NCBI GenBank assembly: GCA_013695715.1
Contig: JACCZZ010000186.1
Location: forward strand, 1-5,215
Reading direction: 5' to 3'
Origin: Chitinophagales bacterium
GTDB taxonomy: Bacteria > Bacteroidota > Bacteroidia > Chitinophagales > UBA10324
DNA: 5,215 bases
A model generated the notes under the pieces. It was not told the origin of the DNA. It worked only from the letters and a program-made list of their open reading frames with translations, and made no database searches. Position 1 is the first letter of the stretch; each line of letters opens with the position of its first letter. Below, piece after piece: positions 1 through 5,215 of the stretch. Both the position numbers and the translations under genes were made by a program.

Positions 1-307
1 CAATGTCAAGCGCCTCTTTAGCGCCTGTATATTGATAGCTGCTGCCCTGTATCTGAATATGTTCTTCCATTATATCAGATTCGCCTTTCTTTTTTCTATA
101 TTGATCAATCATATTATGATAAGCAACAGTGAACAAGTAAGATCGGCTCTTTTCAAAATCAACGTGTTCATGATTCTTCCAAAGAATTTCGAATGCATTT
201 TGCACCACATCCTGTGCATCGTCACTATGTTTCATGTTTTTCATGATGAAACGAAAAACTCTATCTGAATATAGATCAACACATTTATTGTATTCTTTCG
301 GCGACAT
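1..307 (-). CDS. ECF-type RNA polymerase sigma factor, sigma-70 family (partial, N-terminal 102 residues)
   Basis: The minus strand encodes an open frame from ATG at 307 to the left window edge, where the gene continues. The visible 102 residues begin MSPKEYNKCVDLYSDRVFRF. Residues about 5-74 look like sigma-70 region 2: SDDAQDVVQNAFEILWKN (28-45) matches the core-binding 'DAEDLVQEvF' motif, and SYLFTVAYHNMIDQYRKKK (56-74) matches the region 2.3-2.4 helix that melts and reads the -10 element. Residues 75-102 would be the start of the linker to region 4, which is outside the window. Sigma factors of this family bind core RNA polymerase in the cytoplasm and redirect it to a small regulon. The start is well fixed: an in-frame TAA lies ten codons upstream and no ATG, GTG or TTG falls between. 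No Shine-Dalgarno is seen. Whether an anti-sigma gene follows cannot be seen. The subgroup and target genes are unknown; the family call is secure. Confidence 0.9.
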   Translation of the reverse strand, partial: MSPKEYNKCVDLYSDRVFRFIMKNMKHSDDAQDVVQNAFEILWKNHEHVDFEKSRSYLFTVAYHNMIDQYRKKKGESDIMEEHIQIQGSSYQYTGAKEALDI

Positions 308-430
308 CCGGAGTACGACGGTTTATGTAATCAAAGGTTACAGCTATCTTAAAATATCCTAATAACGTACCTTTCTTATCGCCTTAATTCATTCCCCTTC
401 ACCATTATCAGACATTCCCACTTATCTCCT

Positions 431-742
431 TCAATTAGTTGTAGGAGACGGTGCTTTTTGCAGATCGCAATTTTTTGCCTTTTCTGGTGCTAATAGCTGC
501 AGCTTTTCTTCAATAAGCTTCGCCAATGAAAGAACAGGTGAAGGAGTGATTGCTGTAAAAAGTTGCTCTGTTTCCTGTTGCATCTTATCCAGTAATGTAG
601 CATGTTGGGCCGTTGCTGCAGCCTGAGATGCAAGAATGTAATCAACGGCGGTTATCTAATTAGTTGATTCGCCTGTTTGCGCATTTGCCACCTGGCTTGC
701 AAAAATCACTGCCAGCACAGCAGCGGGTATTAGCTTTTTCAT
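431..742 (-). pseudogene. Short exported protein gene interrupted by an in-frame TAG (103 codons plus stop)
   Basis: Reading from ATG at 742, the first 22 residues form a clean Sec signal peptide: MKK, a hydrophobic core (LIPAAVLAVIFAS), and a likely cut after VANA, before QTGESTN. Codon 29 (656-658) is TAG. The same frame then runs on for 74 sense codons to TGA at 431-433. The downstream part (ITAVDYILASQAAATAQHAT...) is rich in Ala, Gln, Leu and Lys, reads as soluble and helical with hydrophobic spacing, and has one Cys (residue 92). It looks like real protein rather than chance translation. The simplest reading is a small periplasmic or secreted protein inactivated by one nonsense change, or a base-calling error at 656-658. 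A 28-codon product with no mature domain would make little sense. I do not recognise a family. It lies 123 bp upstream of the sigma-factor gene on the same strand, so a link is possible but unproven. No consensus promoter or Shine-Dalgarno was found at its start. Confidence 0.6.
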
Positions 743-863
743 GATAATTAGTTTTTTAAAAATCATCAGTAAGACGGCACCATTTTCTAAAATGTTACAG
801 CGACTTTAAAAACTATTTAAGGGAAGGGAAACTGAATTGTAACAATAAAAATCGTTATACCAC
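743..863. other. AT-rich intergenic spacer, no gene seen
   Basis: This stretch separates the start of the interrupted exported-protein gene from the terminator of the ribosomal operon. It should hold the promoter of the interrupted gene, but neither strand has a TAnnTTTG box at a sensible position. A 7-bp inverted repeat (TGTTACA at 793-799, TGTAACA at 839-845) has arms 39 bases apart, which is too weak to call an operator or a structured RNA. Confidence 0.4.
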
Positions 864-897
864 AAAAAAAATCTCTTCCATTTTGCATGAAAGAGAT
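864..897 (-). terminator. Intrinsic (rho-independent) terminator of the rpsF-rpsR-rplI operon
   Basis: On the minus strand, ATCTCTTTCAT (897-887) pairs with ATGGAAGAGAT (881-871) across the five-base loop GCAAA. That gives an 11-bp stem with a single G-U pair, followed at once by a run of eight T (871-864; the last stem base also counts in the run). The hairpin begins 23 bases after the rplI stop codon, which is where an operon terminator belongs. The stem is AT-rich but long. Read from the plus strand the A-run precedes the hairpin, so it is predicted to work in one direction only. Confidence 0.88.
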
Positions 898-920
898 CCA
901 TATGAATCAAGTTATTATTT

Positions 921-1367
921 CTATTCCGAAACTACTTCAAATGCAACTTCAACATTTACATCTTTATGCAGGCTGATATTTGCTTTATATTCCCCTAACA
1001 TGCTTACGTCATCAGGAAGTGTAATCTTCTTACGGTCTACAGAAAGGTTCGACTGCTTTTTTATTGCATGTGCCAATTGAATGGTTGTAACACTGCCAAA
1101 TATTTTTCCGCTTGTTCCGGTTTTGGCACCAACAATATATTTTGTGTTCTTAAGTGATTCTACTACAGTACTGATCTGTTTCAATAATCGTTCTTCGCGC
1201 CGGGATTCCTGCTTCATCCTTTCATCCAGCATTTTCTTCTGGCCCTGGTCCGCTACCACAGCTAATTTGCGGGGGATTAGATAATTTCTGGCAAATCCCG
1301 AACGAACTTTTACAAGTTCATTTTCGCGGCCTAATTTTTCTACGTCTTGTAATAAAATGAGATCCAT
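921..1367 (-). CDS. rplI: Large-subunit ribosomal protein bL9
   Basis: Full-length L9, 148 residues, the usual size. L9 binds 23S rRNA near the base of the L1 stalk and reaches out from the 50S subunit; it helps keep reading frame and spacing between ribosomes. The N-terminal rRNA-binding domain (1-40) starts MDLILLQDVEKLGRENELVK and carries the L9 signature (G13...V21..GFARNYLIP, 24-32). Lys34 stands where the family usually has Gly (IPRKLA rather than IPxGxA), a mild departure. Residues about 41-75 form the charged connecting helix (KKMLDERMKQESRREERLLK). The C-terminal domain (78-148) has the expected GKIFGSVTT at 87-95. It is the last gene of the operon, starting 6 bases after the rpsR stop, which implies coupled translation. 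The stop is TAG, followed after one codon by in-frame TAA TAA, so there are back-up stops. A strong terminator lies just downstream. Confidence 0.97.
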   Translation of the reverse strand: MDLILLQDVEKLGRENELVKVRSGFARNYLIPRKLAVVADQGQKKMLDERMKQESRREERLLKQISTVVESLKNTKYIVGAKTGTSGKIFGSVTTIQLAHAIKKQSNLSVDRKKITLPDDVSMLGEYKANISLHKDVNVEVAFEVVSE

Positions 1368-1373
1368 AGAGAG

Positions 1374-1643
1374 TTACTTTAAAAGGTCTGCTACATAGGG
1401 CAATAATGCCAATTGACGCGCACGCTTAATAGCCTCAGCAACCTTACGCTGATACTTCAGGGAATTTCCGGTAAGTCTGCGTGGTAACAGCTTTCCCTGT
1501 TCATTTATAAACTTCATCAGAAACTCTGTTTCTTTATAGTCTATGTATTTGATGCCACTCTTTTTAAAGCGGCAATATTTTTTTTGCCTCTTCACAATTT
1601 TGGGGGCAGTGAGATATTTAATCTCCTTGTTTCCCCCTCCCAT
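1374..1643 (-). CDS. rpsR: Small-subunit ribosomal protein bS18
   Basis: S18 pairs with S6 and binds the central domain of 16S rRNA on the platform of the 30S subunit. The core is unmistakable: [20 protein letters not shown] (21-40), then LLPRRLTG (52-59), [20 protein letters not shown] (62-81) and the C-terminal PYVADLLK. I place the start at ATG 1643, giving 89 residues beginning [16 protein letters not shown], because the family is about 75-90 residues in this phylum and usually begins a few residues before the (E/I)(I/R)YLT motif. This leaves a 16-base gap after rpsF. Two in-frame ATGs further up, at 1691 and 1715, would add 16 or 24 basic residues ([16 protein letters not shown]...) and overlap the end of rpsF by 32 or 56 bp; they are less likely but not excluded. 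No Shine-Dalgarno helps decide. The identity is certain; the start is moderately sure. Confidence 0.93.
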   Translation of the reverse strand: MGGGNKEIKYLTAPKIVKRQKKYCRFKKSGIKYIDYKETEFLMKFINEQGKLLPRRLTGNSLKYQRKVAEAIKRARQLALLPYVADLLK

Positions 1644-1659
1644 CGTTCTACGCTTGGGC

Positions 1660-2040
1660 TTAGGCTGGTACGTTGTTGAGTTCTTTTTCATCTTTTGTTT
1701 CCTTCTTTTTTCCAACTAAACCCTTCCGCCTGCGATCATTATAATCCATACCATATTTATCGAGCTTCACTGTTAAAAAGCGCAGAATATTCTCATTGCG
1801 TTTATATTCCAGTTCCAGCTTGCTGATGACGGTTGTGGGTCCTGCAAACTCCATAATATAATAAATTCCATTCGATTTACCCTGAATAGGAAATGCGAGC
1901 TGCCGAAGGCCCCAGGTGCGTTCTTCGACAATGGTTGAGCCGGCATCAGTTACCGTCTTGGTAAATTTGGCAATCTCTCTTTTTACGTCATCTTCTGCAA
2001 GAAGAGGAGAAAAAATGATTACCGTTTCATAGTTAGGCAT
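1660..2040 (-). CDS. rpsF: Small-subunit ribosomal protein bS6
   Basis: S6 is the partner of S18 on the 30S platform. The 126-residue product starts [20 protein letters not shown] and has the usual single ferredoxin-like fold: [19 protein letters not shown] (43-61) and [16 protein letters not shown] (81-96) are the conserved strand regions. A charged tail (101-126, [18 protein letters not shown]...) follows, as is common in this phylum. The open frame reaches 21 codons further up to an ATG at 2103, but MPNYETV matches the normal N-terminus, and the operon promoter (2074-2104) lies inside that extension. The start at 2040 is therefore strongly preferred. There is no Shine-Dalgarno ahead of it. 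It is the first gene of rpsF-rpsR-rplI; no ssb or priB is inserted between rpsF and rpsR, unlike Bacillus or E. coli. In several bacteria the S6:S18 complex controls this operon through a leader RNA; the leader here seems too short (about 30 bases) for the structures described there. Confidence 0.96.
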   Translation of the reverse strand: MPNYETVIIFSPLLAEDDVKREIAKFTKTVTDAGSTIVEERTWGLRQLAFPIQGKSNGIYYIMEFAGPTTVISKLELEYKRNENILRFLTVKLDKYGMDYNDRRRKGLVGKKKETKDEKELNNVPA

Positions 2041-2073
2041 GCTTAAATGGTAATTGATTTTAATTCGGGAGGG

Positions 2074-2104
2074 CAAAGATAGACAATGAGTTTGGAAAAA
2101 CAAA
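2074..2104 (-). promoter_or_regulatory. Bacteroidetes-type sigma-A promoter of the rpsF operon
   Basis: On the minus strand, TTTG (2104-2101) is followed by exactly 19 bases and then TATCTTTG (2081-2074). This is a full match to the Bacteroidetes primary promoter (-33 TTTG, -7 TAnnTTTG), with the spacing described for Bacteroides. Transcription should begin around 2066-2070, giving a leader of roughly 27-30 bases before the rpsF ATG at 2040. Confidence 0.8.
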
Positions 2105-2142
2105 GATTAGAAAAAGGGACATTGCTGGTTATTGCAATCTAA

Positions 2143-2174
2143 TTGAACTTTCACTTTGATAAAACATTATTTTG
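2143..2174 (+). promoter_or_regulatory. Possible promoter of the TonB-dependent receptor gene
   Basis: TTG at 2143-2145, a 21-base spacer, then TTATTTTG at 2167-2174, which has one mismatch to TAnnTTTG. The predicted transcript start is around 2180, about 15 bases before the ATG at 2195. A second imperfect box (TCACTTTG, 2151-2158) lacks a well-placed TTG. This is the best candidate on this strand but clearly weaker than the rpsF promoter, as would fit a regulated gene. Confidence 0.4.
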
Positions 2175-2194
2175 TATCCTTATTTCTTAATTAA

Positions 2195-4552
2195 ATGATT
2201 TTTAGAAAGTACTACCTTTTGATATTTCCTTTTGTTTTTTTGTGGAATTCATCCATTGCTCAGCAAGGAACAATAACTGGTACTGTGCAAGATGCAGCAT
2301 CAAACGAAATCCTTATTGGGGTTACCATCAGCCTTAACAATGGCGCCGGAACAGTGACTGATAACTCCGGGAATTATAGTTTACAGCTCAATGCAGGATC
2401 TTATGCTGCTGAATATACTTATTTAGGTTATGAAAAGCAGCAAAGAAGTGTGCTTATTGAGGAAGGCATCACTCAAACGCTTGATATTAAATTGAAGCAG
2501 GTGAGCAATGAATTAAATCTTGTTGTGGTGACTGCAAGTAAATATGAAAAAAACATCACCAAGGAAACCGTTTCTATGGAAGTACTAAGTTCTGACTTCA
2601 TCAACAACAGCAATGCAGTTGAAATAAGTGAAGCCATTGAGAAAGTGCCTGGACTTAACATTATAGACAATCAGGCAAATGTGCGTGGCGGCAGTGGCTT
2701 TTCTTATGGAGCCGGAAGCAGGGTGCTGGTATTGGTTGATGGAATACCCGAGCTCACAGGAGATGCAGGGGATGTGAAATGGGAATTCCTGCCTGTAGAA
2801 AACCTCTCACAGGTAGAAGTTATTAAGGGTGCCTCTTCTGTTTTATATGGATCTTCAGCATTAAATGGAGTAATCAATTTACGAACCCGATATCCTTCTT
2901 CGACCCCTGAAACTCGAATTACTGCATTCGAAGGTATCTATGAGAATCCCGCTGATAAGTCGAAAGCATGGTGGGGCAACCAGCAACCCTATTTTGGAGG
3001 CGCTAACTTTTTTCACAGCCGCAAATTCGGATCTTTCGATCTAGTAGTAGGCGGCAACATCAATCATGAGCAAAGCTATCATGAAGGAGAATATCACCTG
3101 CGCGGAAGAATAAATGGAAATACGCGCTACCGTTTTAAAAATATTGACGGGCTCTCTGCAGGTCTAAATTTTAATATCATGAATTATCACTCAGGCACAT
3201 ATTTCCTTTGGGCTGATGACACCACAGGGGCATATAAGGCTTTGGGTGGTCTTGACAGCGCCACCACTACGGTTTCGGAGGGGATAAATACCCGGATGAC
3301 TCTTGATCCCTTTATCACCTATTTCAGCCCTAATGGCGATCACCATGATTTGAAGCTGCGATATTTCTATACAGAAAACGACAACAATACAGACCAGGGT
3401 TCTGTATCAAAATACTATTACGGTGAATATCAGGTTCAGAAGAAATTTGCTTTTGAGATGAACTGGATACTTGGCGCTTCAGCAAGTTATTCAGATGTAG
3501 CATCCGAGCTTTATTCAAACCATTTCGCAAGCAATGTTGCCGCATTTATGCAACTCGATAAAACATTCGGCAAGCTGGTAATTGTTGCCGGTGTACGTTA
3601 TGAAATCTTCAGGGTAGATACTGCAAGAGGAAATTCAAAGCCTGTATTCAGGGCGGGCTTGAATTATGAGCTCGGAAAAACAACCTTTCTGCGTGGCTCC
3701 TTCGGACAGGGATATCGCTTTCCTTCTATTGCAGAAAAATTCATAAATACATCTATTGCCGCTCTTAAAGTGTTTCCTAATCCTGATGTGCAGGCTGAAA
3801 AGGGATGGAGTGCAGAAATTGGAATAAAGCAGGCCTTCAAACTGAGTAAATGGATAGGATACTTGGATCTTGCTGCCTTCATACAGCGATACAGTGACCT
3901 TATTGAATTTAAATTCGGATATTATCATCCCAATCCTATTCCGGGTGAATATGATCTAAATTATCTTGGCTTCAAATCAATAAATATTGATAACGCTTCT
4001 ATCACCGGCTCTGAATTTTCGGTCATAGGCGAGGGATCTTTGCTCGGCATCCAGACAAATCTGCTTGCAGGCATCACCTACATACATCCTATTAATATTG
4101 ATCAGCAGAATTTTATAGATAGCCTGCTAACAAGTGATCCTTCTTTATCACTTAATGTAGCAGATTCTCTGAAGCAGACAGCAATTCTAAACTATAGATT
4201 TAAAACTTCTATTAAATTTAATATTGATCAATCTTATAAGAAATTCTCATGGGGTTTTGAAGCTCGATACAACAGCTTTATGACTAACGTTGATCCTTTC
4301 TTTGAAGGCAATGATCCGCTTATTGTTTATCTGTTTGGGAAGCCTATGGAGTTCATTCCTGGTGTAAAAGATTACAGAGAAGAAAATCATCACGGAGATT
4401 ACGTTATCGATCTGAGATTATCATATAATCTCTCTGATAAGGTGCGCTTTTCTTTAATCACGAAGAATATTTTAAACAATGAATACTCCATACGTCCGGC
4501 TTTATTAGAAGCGCCACGGAGTTATACAGCACAACTTGTGGTGAAGATTTAA
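2195..4552 (+). CDS. TonB-dependent outer-membrane receptor with carboxypeptidase-like regulatory domain
   Basis: A complete 785-residue outer-membrane importer, powered by TonB-ExbBD. Residues 1-22 are a signal peptide (MIFRKYYLLIFPFVFLWNSS, cut near IA|QQG). Residues about 25-108 are the beta-sandwich CarboxypepD_reg-like domain typical of Bacteroidota (GTITGTVQDA..., TVTDNSGNYSLQL, YLGYE). A TonB-box-like stretch, NLVVVTASKYEKN, follows at 108-120. The plug spans about 120-232: EAIEKVPGLNI, NVRGGSGFS, RVLVLVDGIPELTG, LSQVEVIKGASSVLYGSSAL and NGVINLRT are all standard plug motifs. The rest is the 22-strand barrel, with RGSFGQGYRFPSIAEKF at 500-516 and the closing motif KNILNNEYSIRP...PRSY near the end. 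The last residue is Ile; such barrels usually end in an aromatic. An in-frame TAA sits directly before the ATG, so the start is fixed. No SusD-like lipoprotein follows, so this looks like the stand-alone (siderophore, vitamin or metal) type rather than a glycan SusC, but the substrate cannot be read from the sequence. Confidence 0.95.
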   Translation: MIFRKYYLLIFPFVFLWNSSIAQQGTITGTVQDAASNEILIGVTISLNNGAGTVTDNSGNYSLQLNAGSYAAEYTYLGYEKQQRSVLIEEGITQTLDIKLKQVSNELNLVVVTASKYEKNITKETVSMEVLSSDFINNSNAVEISEAIEKVPGLNIIDNQANVRGGSGFSYGAGSRVLVLVDGIPELTGDAGDVKWEFLPVENLSQVEVIKGASSVLYGSSALNGVINLRTRYPSSTPETRITAFEGIYENPADKSKAWWGNQQPYFGGANFFHSRKFGSFDLVVGGNINHEQSYHEGEYHLRGRINGNTRYRFKNIDGLSAGLNFNIMNYHSGTYFLWADDTTGAYKALGGLDSATTTVSEGINTRMTLDPFITYFSPNGDHHDLKLRYFYTENDNNTDQGSVSKYYYGEYQVQKKFAFEMNWILGASASYSDVASELYSNHFASNVAAFMQLDKTFGKLVIVAGVRYEIFRVDTARGNSKPVFRAGLNYELGKTTFLRGSFGQGYRFPSIAEKFINTSIAALKVFPNPDVQAEKGWSAEIGIKQAFKLSKWIGYLDLAAFIQRYSDLIEFKFGYYHPNPIPGEYDLNYLGFKSINIDNASITGSEFSVIGEGSLLGIQTNLLAGITYIHPINIDQQNFIDSLLTSDPSLSLNVADSLKQTAILNYRFKTSIKFNIDQSYKKFSWGFEARYNSFMTNVDPFFEGNDPLIVYLFGKPMEFIPGVKDYREENHHGDYVIDLRLSYNLSDKVRFSLITKNILNNEYSIRPALLEAPRSYTAQLVVKI

Positions 4553-4601
4553 TTGTGTCTAATCATTTGTCTTACTTTTAAAATGGAAGAATTGATGTAT
4601 A

Positions 4602-4677
4602 GAGCTCCGCTTCCCTTCGACAGGCTCAGGCCAGGCCTTCGATAATCTCAGGGCACGCCCAGCTCGCTATGACAATG
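4602..4677. repeat. REP-like intergenic repeat with two 17-bp units
   Basis: Within the gap between two convergent genes, CCTTCGACAGGCTCAGG (4614-4630) recurs 22 bases later as CCTTCGATAATCTCAGG (4636-4652), matching at 14 of 17 positions. Each unit has CCT/AGG complementary ends. The block is flanked by GAGCT (4602-4606) and AGCTC (4661-4665), which can pair, and runs on into GCTCGCTATGACA (4665-4677). It is visibly richer in G and C than the AT-rich DNA on both sides. Read on the minus strand it contains CCTGAGCCTGTCGAAGGG, which resembles dispersed REP/MITE-like palindromes I associate with intergenic regions of many bacterial genomes. No open frame crosses it. Copy number elsewhere in the genome cannot be seen from here. 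Confidence 0.6.
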
Positions 4678-4696
4678 CTATGAGCAGATCAGTTAA

Positions 4697-5215
4697 TTAT
4701 CTATTTTCAACCACAAGGGTTTTTGTGATGGAATTATCACCGGCAGCAACTGTATAGAAATAAATGCCGGGTGAGAATTTAGAAGCATCTAAAGTAATTG
4801 TATTAATGCCGTGTTTGCCAGATATTGATGTATAAAGAATTTGATTTCCTATGGCATTGAAGACTTTTAAATTAATTGTTCCTGGCGTTACAAGATTTAC
4901 CAAAATGCTGGTAGATGAATAAACGGGATTAGGTGCATTTTGTGAAACATCAAACTTATTTTTACTTATCGAAGAAATTCCGGTGAAATCTTTCACCTCC
5001 AGATGATATCCTGAGAAATCAACATTCAAAAAAATCAATGAAGAGATATATACTTTTGCTTTAATGGTGAGTGGATAAATACCCAATTCTGTTGGTGTAC
5101 CCTGAATTTTTACACAGCCGACAGAGTCTGCTTCAAATGAACATGAAGATGGGTTGCAGTTGTAAGTAAAGGGTACAGATGCAGGAATGTCATCAAGGCC
5201 CATTACCCCGGTGAG
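4697..5215 (-). CDS. Secreted protein with type IX secretion (type A) C-terminal sorting domain (partial, C-terminal 172 residues)
   Basis: The frame is open through the right window edge, so the gene starts outside; an internal ATG at 5203 is not the real start. Residues 1-75 of the visible part carry a Cys-containing stretch, PFTYNCNPSSCSFEADSVGC (15-34), then IQGTPTELGIYPLTIKAKVY (37-56). This resembles the Ig/cadherin-like putative-Ig repeat ('GtPt.aGtyplti') seen in Bacteroidota surface proteins. Residues 88-172 are a typical T9SS type A sorting domain: FDVSQNAPNPVYSSTSILVN, then PGTINLKVFNAIGNQI, LDASKFSPGIYFYTVAAGD and a C-terminal KTLVVENR. Such proteins cross the outer membrane by the Por/T9SS machine; the domain is removed and the cargo is released or attached to the surface. 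The function of the missing N-terminal part is unknown. It converges on the receptor gene with 144 bp between stops; no U-tract terminator follows, though the REP-like repeat could form a hairpin there. Confidence 0.9.
   Translation of the reverse strand, partial: LTGVMGLDDIPASVPFTYNCNPSSCSFEADSVGCVKIQGTPTELGIYPLTIKAKVYISSLIFLNVDFSGYHLEVKDFTGISSISKNKFDVSQNAPNPVYSSTSILVNLVTPGTINLKVFNAIGNQILYTSISGKHGINTITLDASKFSPGIYFYTVAAGDNSITKTLVVENR

Noticed and set aside
32..268. Plus-strand open frame of 78 codons
   Set aside because: It lies opposite the sigma-factor gene, whose translation on the minus strand shows clear family motifs; this is its shadow.
332..339. Minus-strand AACCTTTG as a possible -7 box for the sigma-factor gene
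   Set aside because: One mismatch to TAnnTTTG and no TTG at 19-21 bases upstream, so it is not supportable as a promoter.
389..415. Minus-strand mini-ORF MSDNGEGE with GGAG a short distance ahead, right after the interrupted exported-protein gene
   Set aside because: Only 8 codons; Shine-Dalgarno sequences are not generally used by this phylum, and nothing suggests a leader peptide or attenuator.
793..845. Inverted repeat TGTTACA...TGTAACA
   Set aside because: Only 7 bp with arms 39 bases apart in AT-rich DNA; expected by chance and not placed like an operator.
883..1284. Plus-strand open frames opposite rplI
   Set aside because: Shadows of rplI, with no protein-like features and no promoter; the first also begins inside the terminator hairpin.
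3330..3928. Minus-strand open frames inside the receptor gene
   Set aside because: Antisense shadows of the receptor coding sequence; no signal peptide, domain or start context.
1..5215. CRISPR array, tRNA or rRNA gene, transposase, phage or defence system
   Set aside because: No regularly spaced repeats, tRNA-like folds, transposase motifs or defence-type domains were found on either strand; the gene content is ordinary chromosomal.

Overview
This 5.2-kb window looks like chromosomal DNA from a member of the Bacteroidota. Four things point there: a promoter of the Bacteroidetes sigma-A type (TTTG, 19 bases, TAnnTTTG) in front of the ribosomal-protein genes, the lack of Shine-Dalgarno sequences at the main starts, a TonB-dependent receptor with an N-terminal carboxypeptidase-regulatory-like domain, and a secreted protein ending in a type IX secretion (Por/type A) sorting domain. 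The genus cannot be fixed from the sequence; the style fits the Chitinophagia/Sphingobacteriia/Saprospiria part of the phylum.

Layout, left to right. At the left edge (1-307, minus strand) is the N-terminal two thirds or so of an ECF sigma factor, cut by the window edge. At 431-742 (minus) is a short gene for an exported protein whose reading frame is broken by one in-frame TAG at codon 29 and then stays open to a TGA at codon 104. The rest of 308-920, otherwise free of genes, holds only short AT-rich spacers and a strong intrinsic terminator (864-897, minus). From 2104 down to 864 on the minus strand lies a complete operon: promoter, rpsF (bS6), rpsR (bS18), rplI (bL9), terminator. At 2195-4552 (plus) is a complete TonB-dependent outer-membrane receptor, divergent from rpsF and sharing a 154-bp upstream region with it. 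A 144-bp gap follows, holding a REP-like repeat made of two 17-bp units. Last is the C-terminal part of a T9SS cargo protein (4697-5215, minus), convergent with the receptor and cut by the right edge.

The ribosomal genes act together as parts of the 30S (S6 and S18 as a pair) and 50S (L9) subunits. The other genes are not obviously linked to them: the receptor is an orphan importer with no SusD partner here, and the T9SS protein is an independent surface or secreted protein. I see no CRISPR array, transposase, tRNA, rRNA, phage gene or defence module, and no clear sign of a new biological system. The points most worth a second look are the amber-interrupted exported ORF, the REP-like repeat, and the start sites of rpsF and rpsR, where the longest open frames are misleading.
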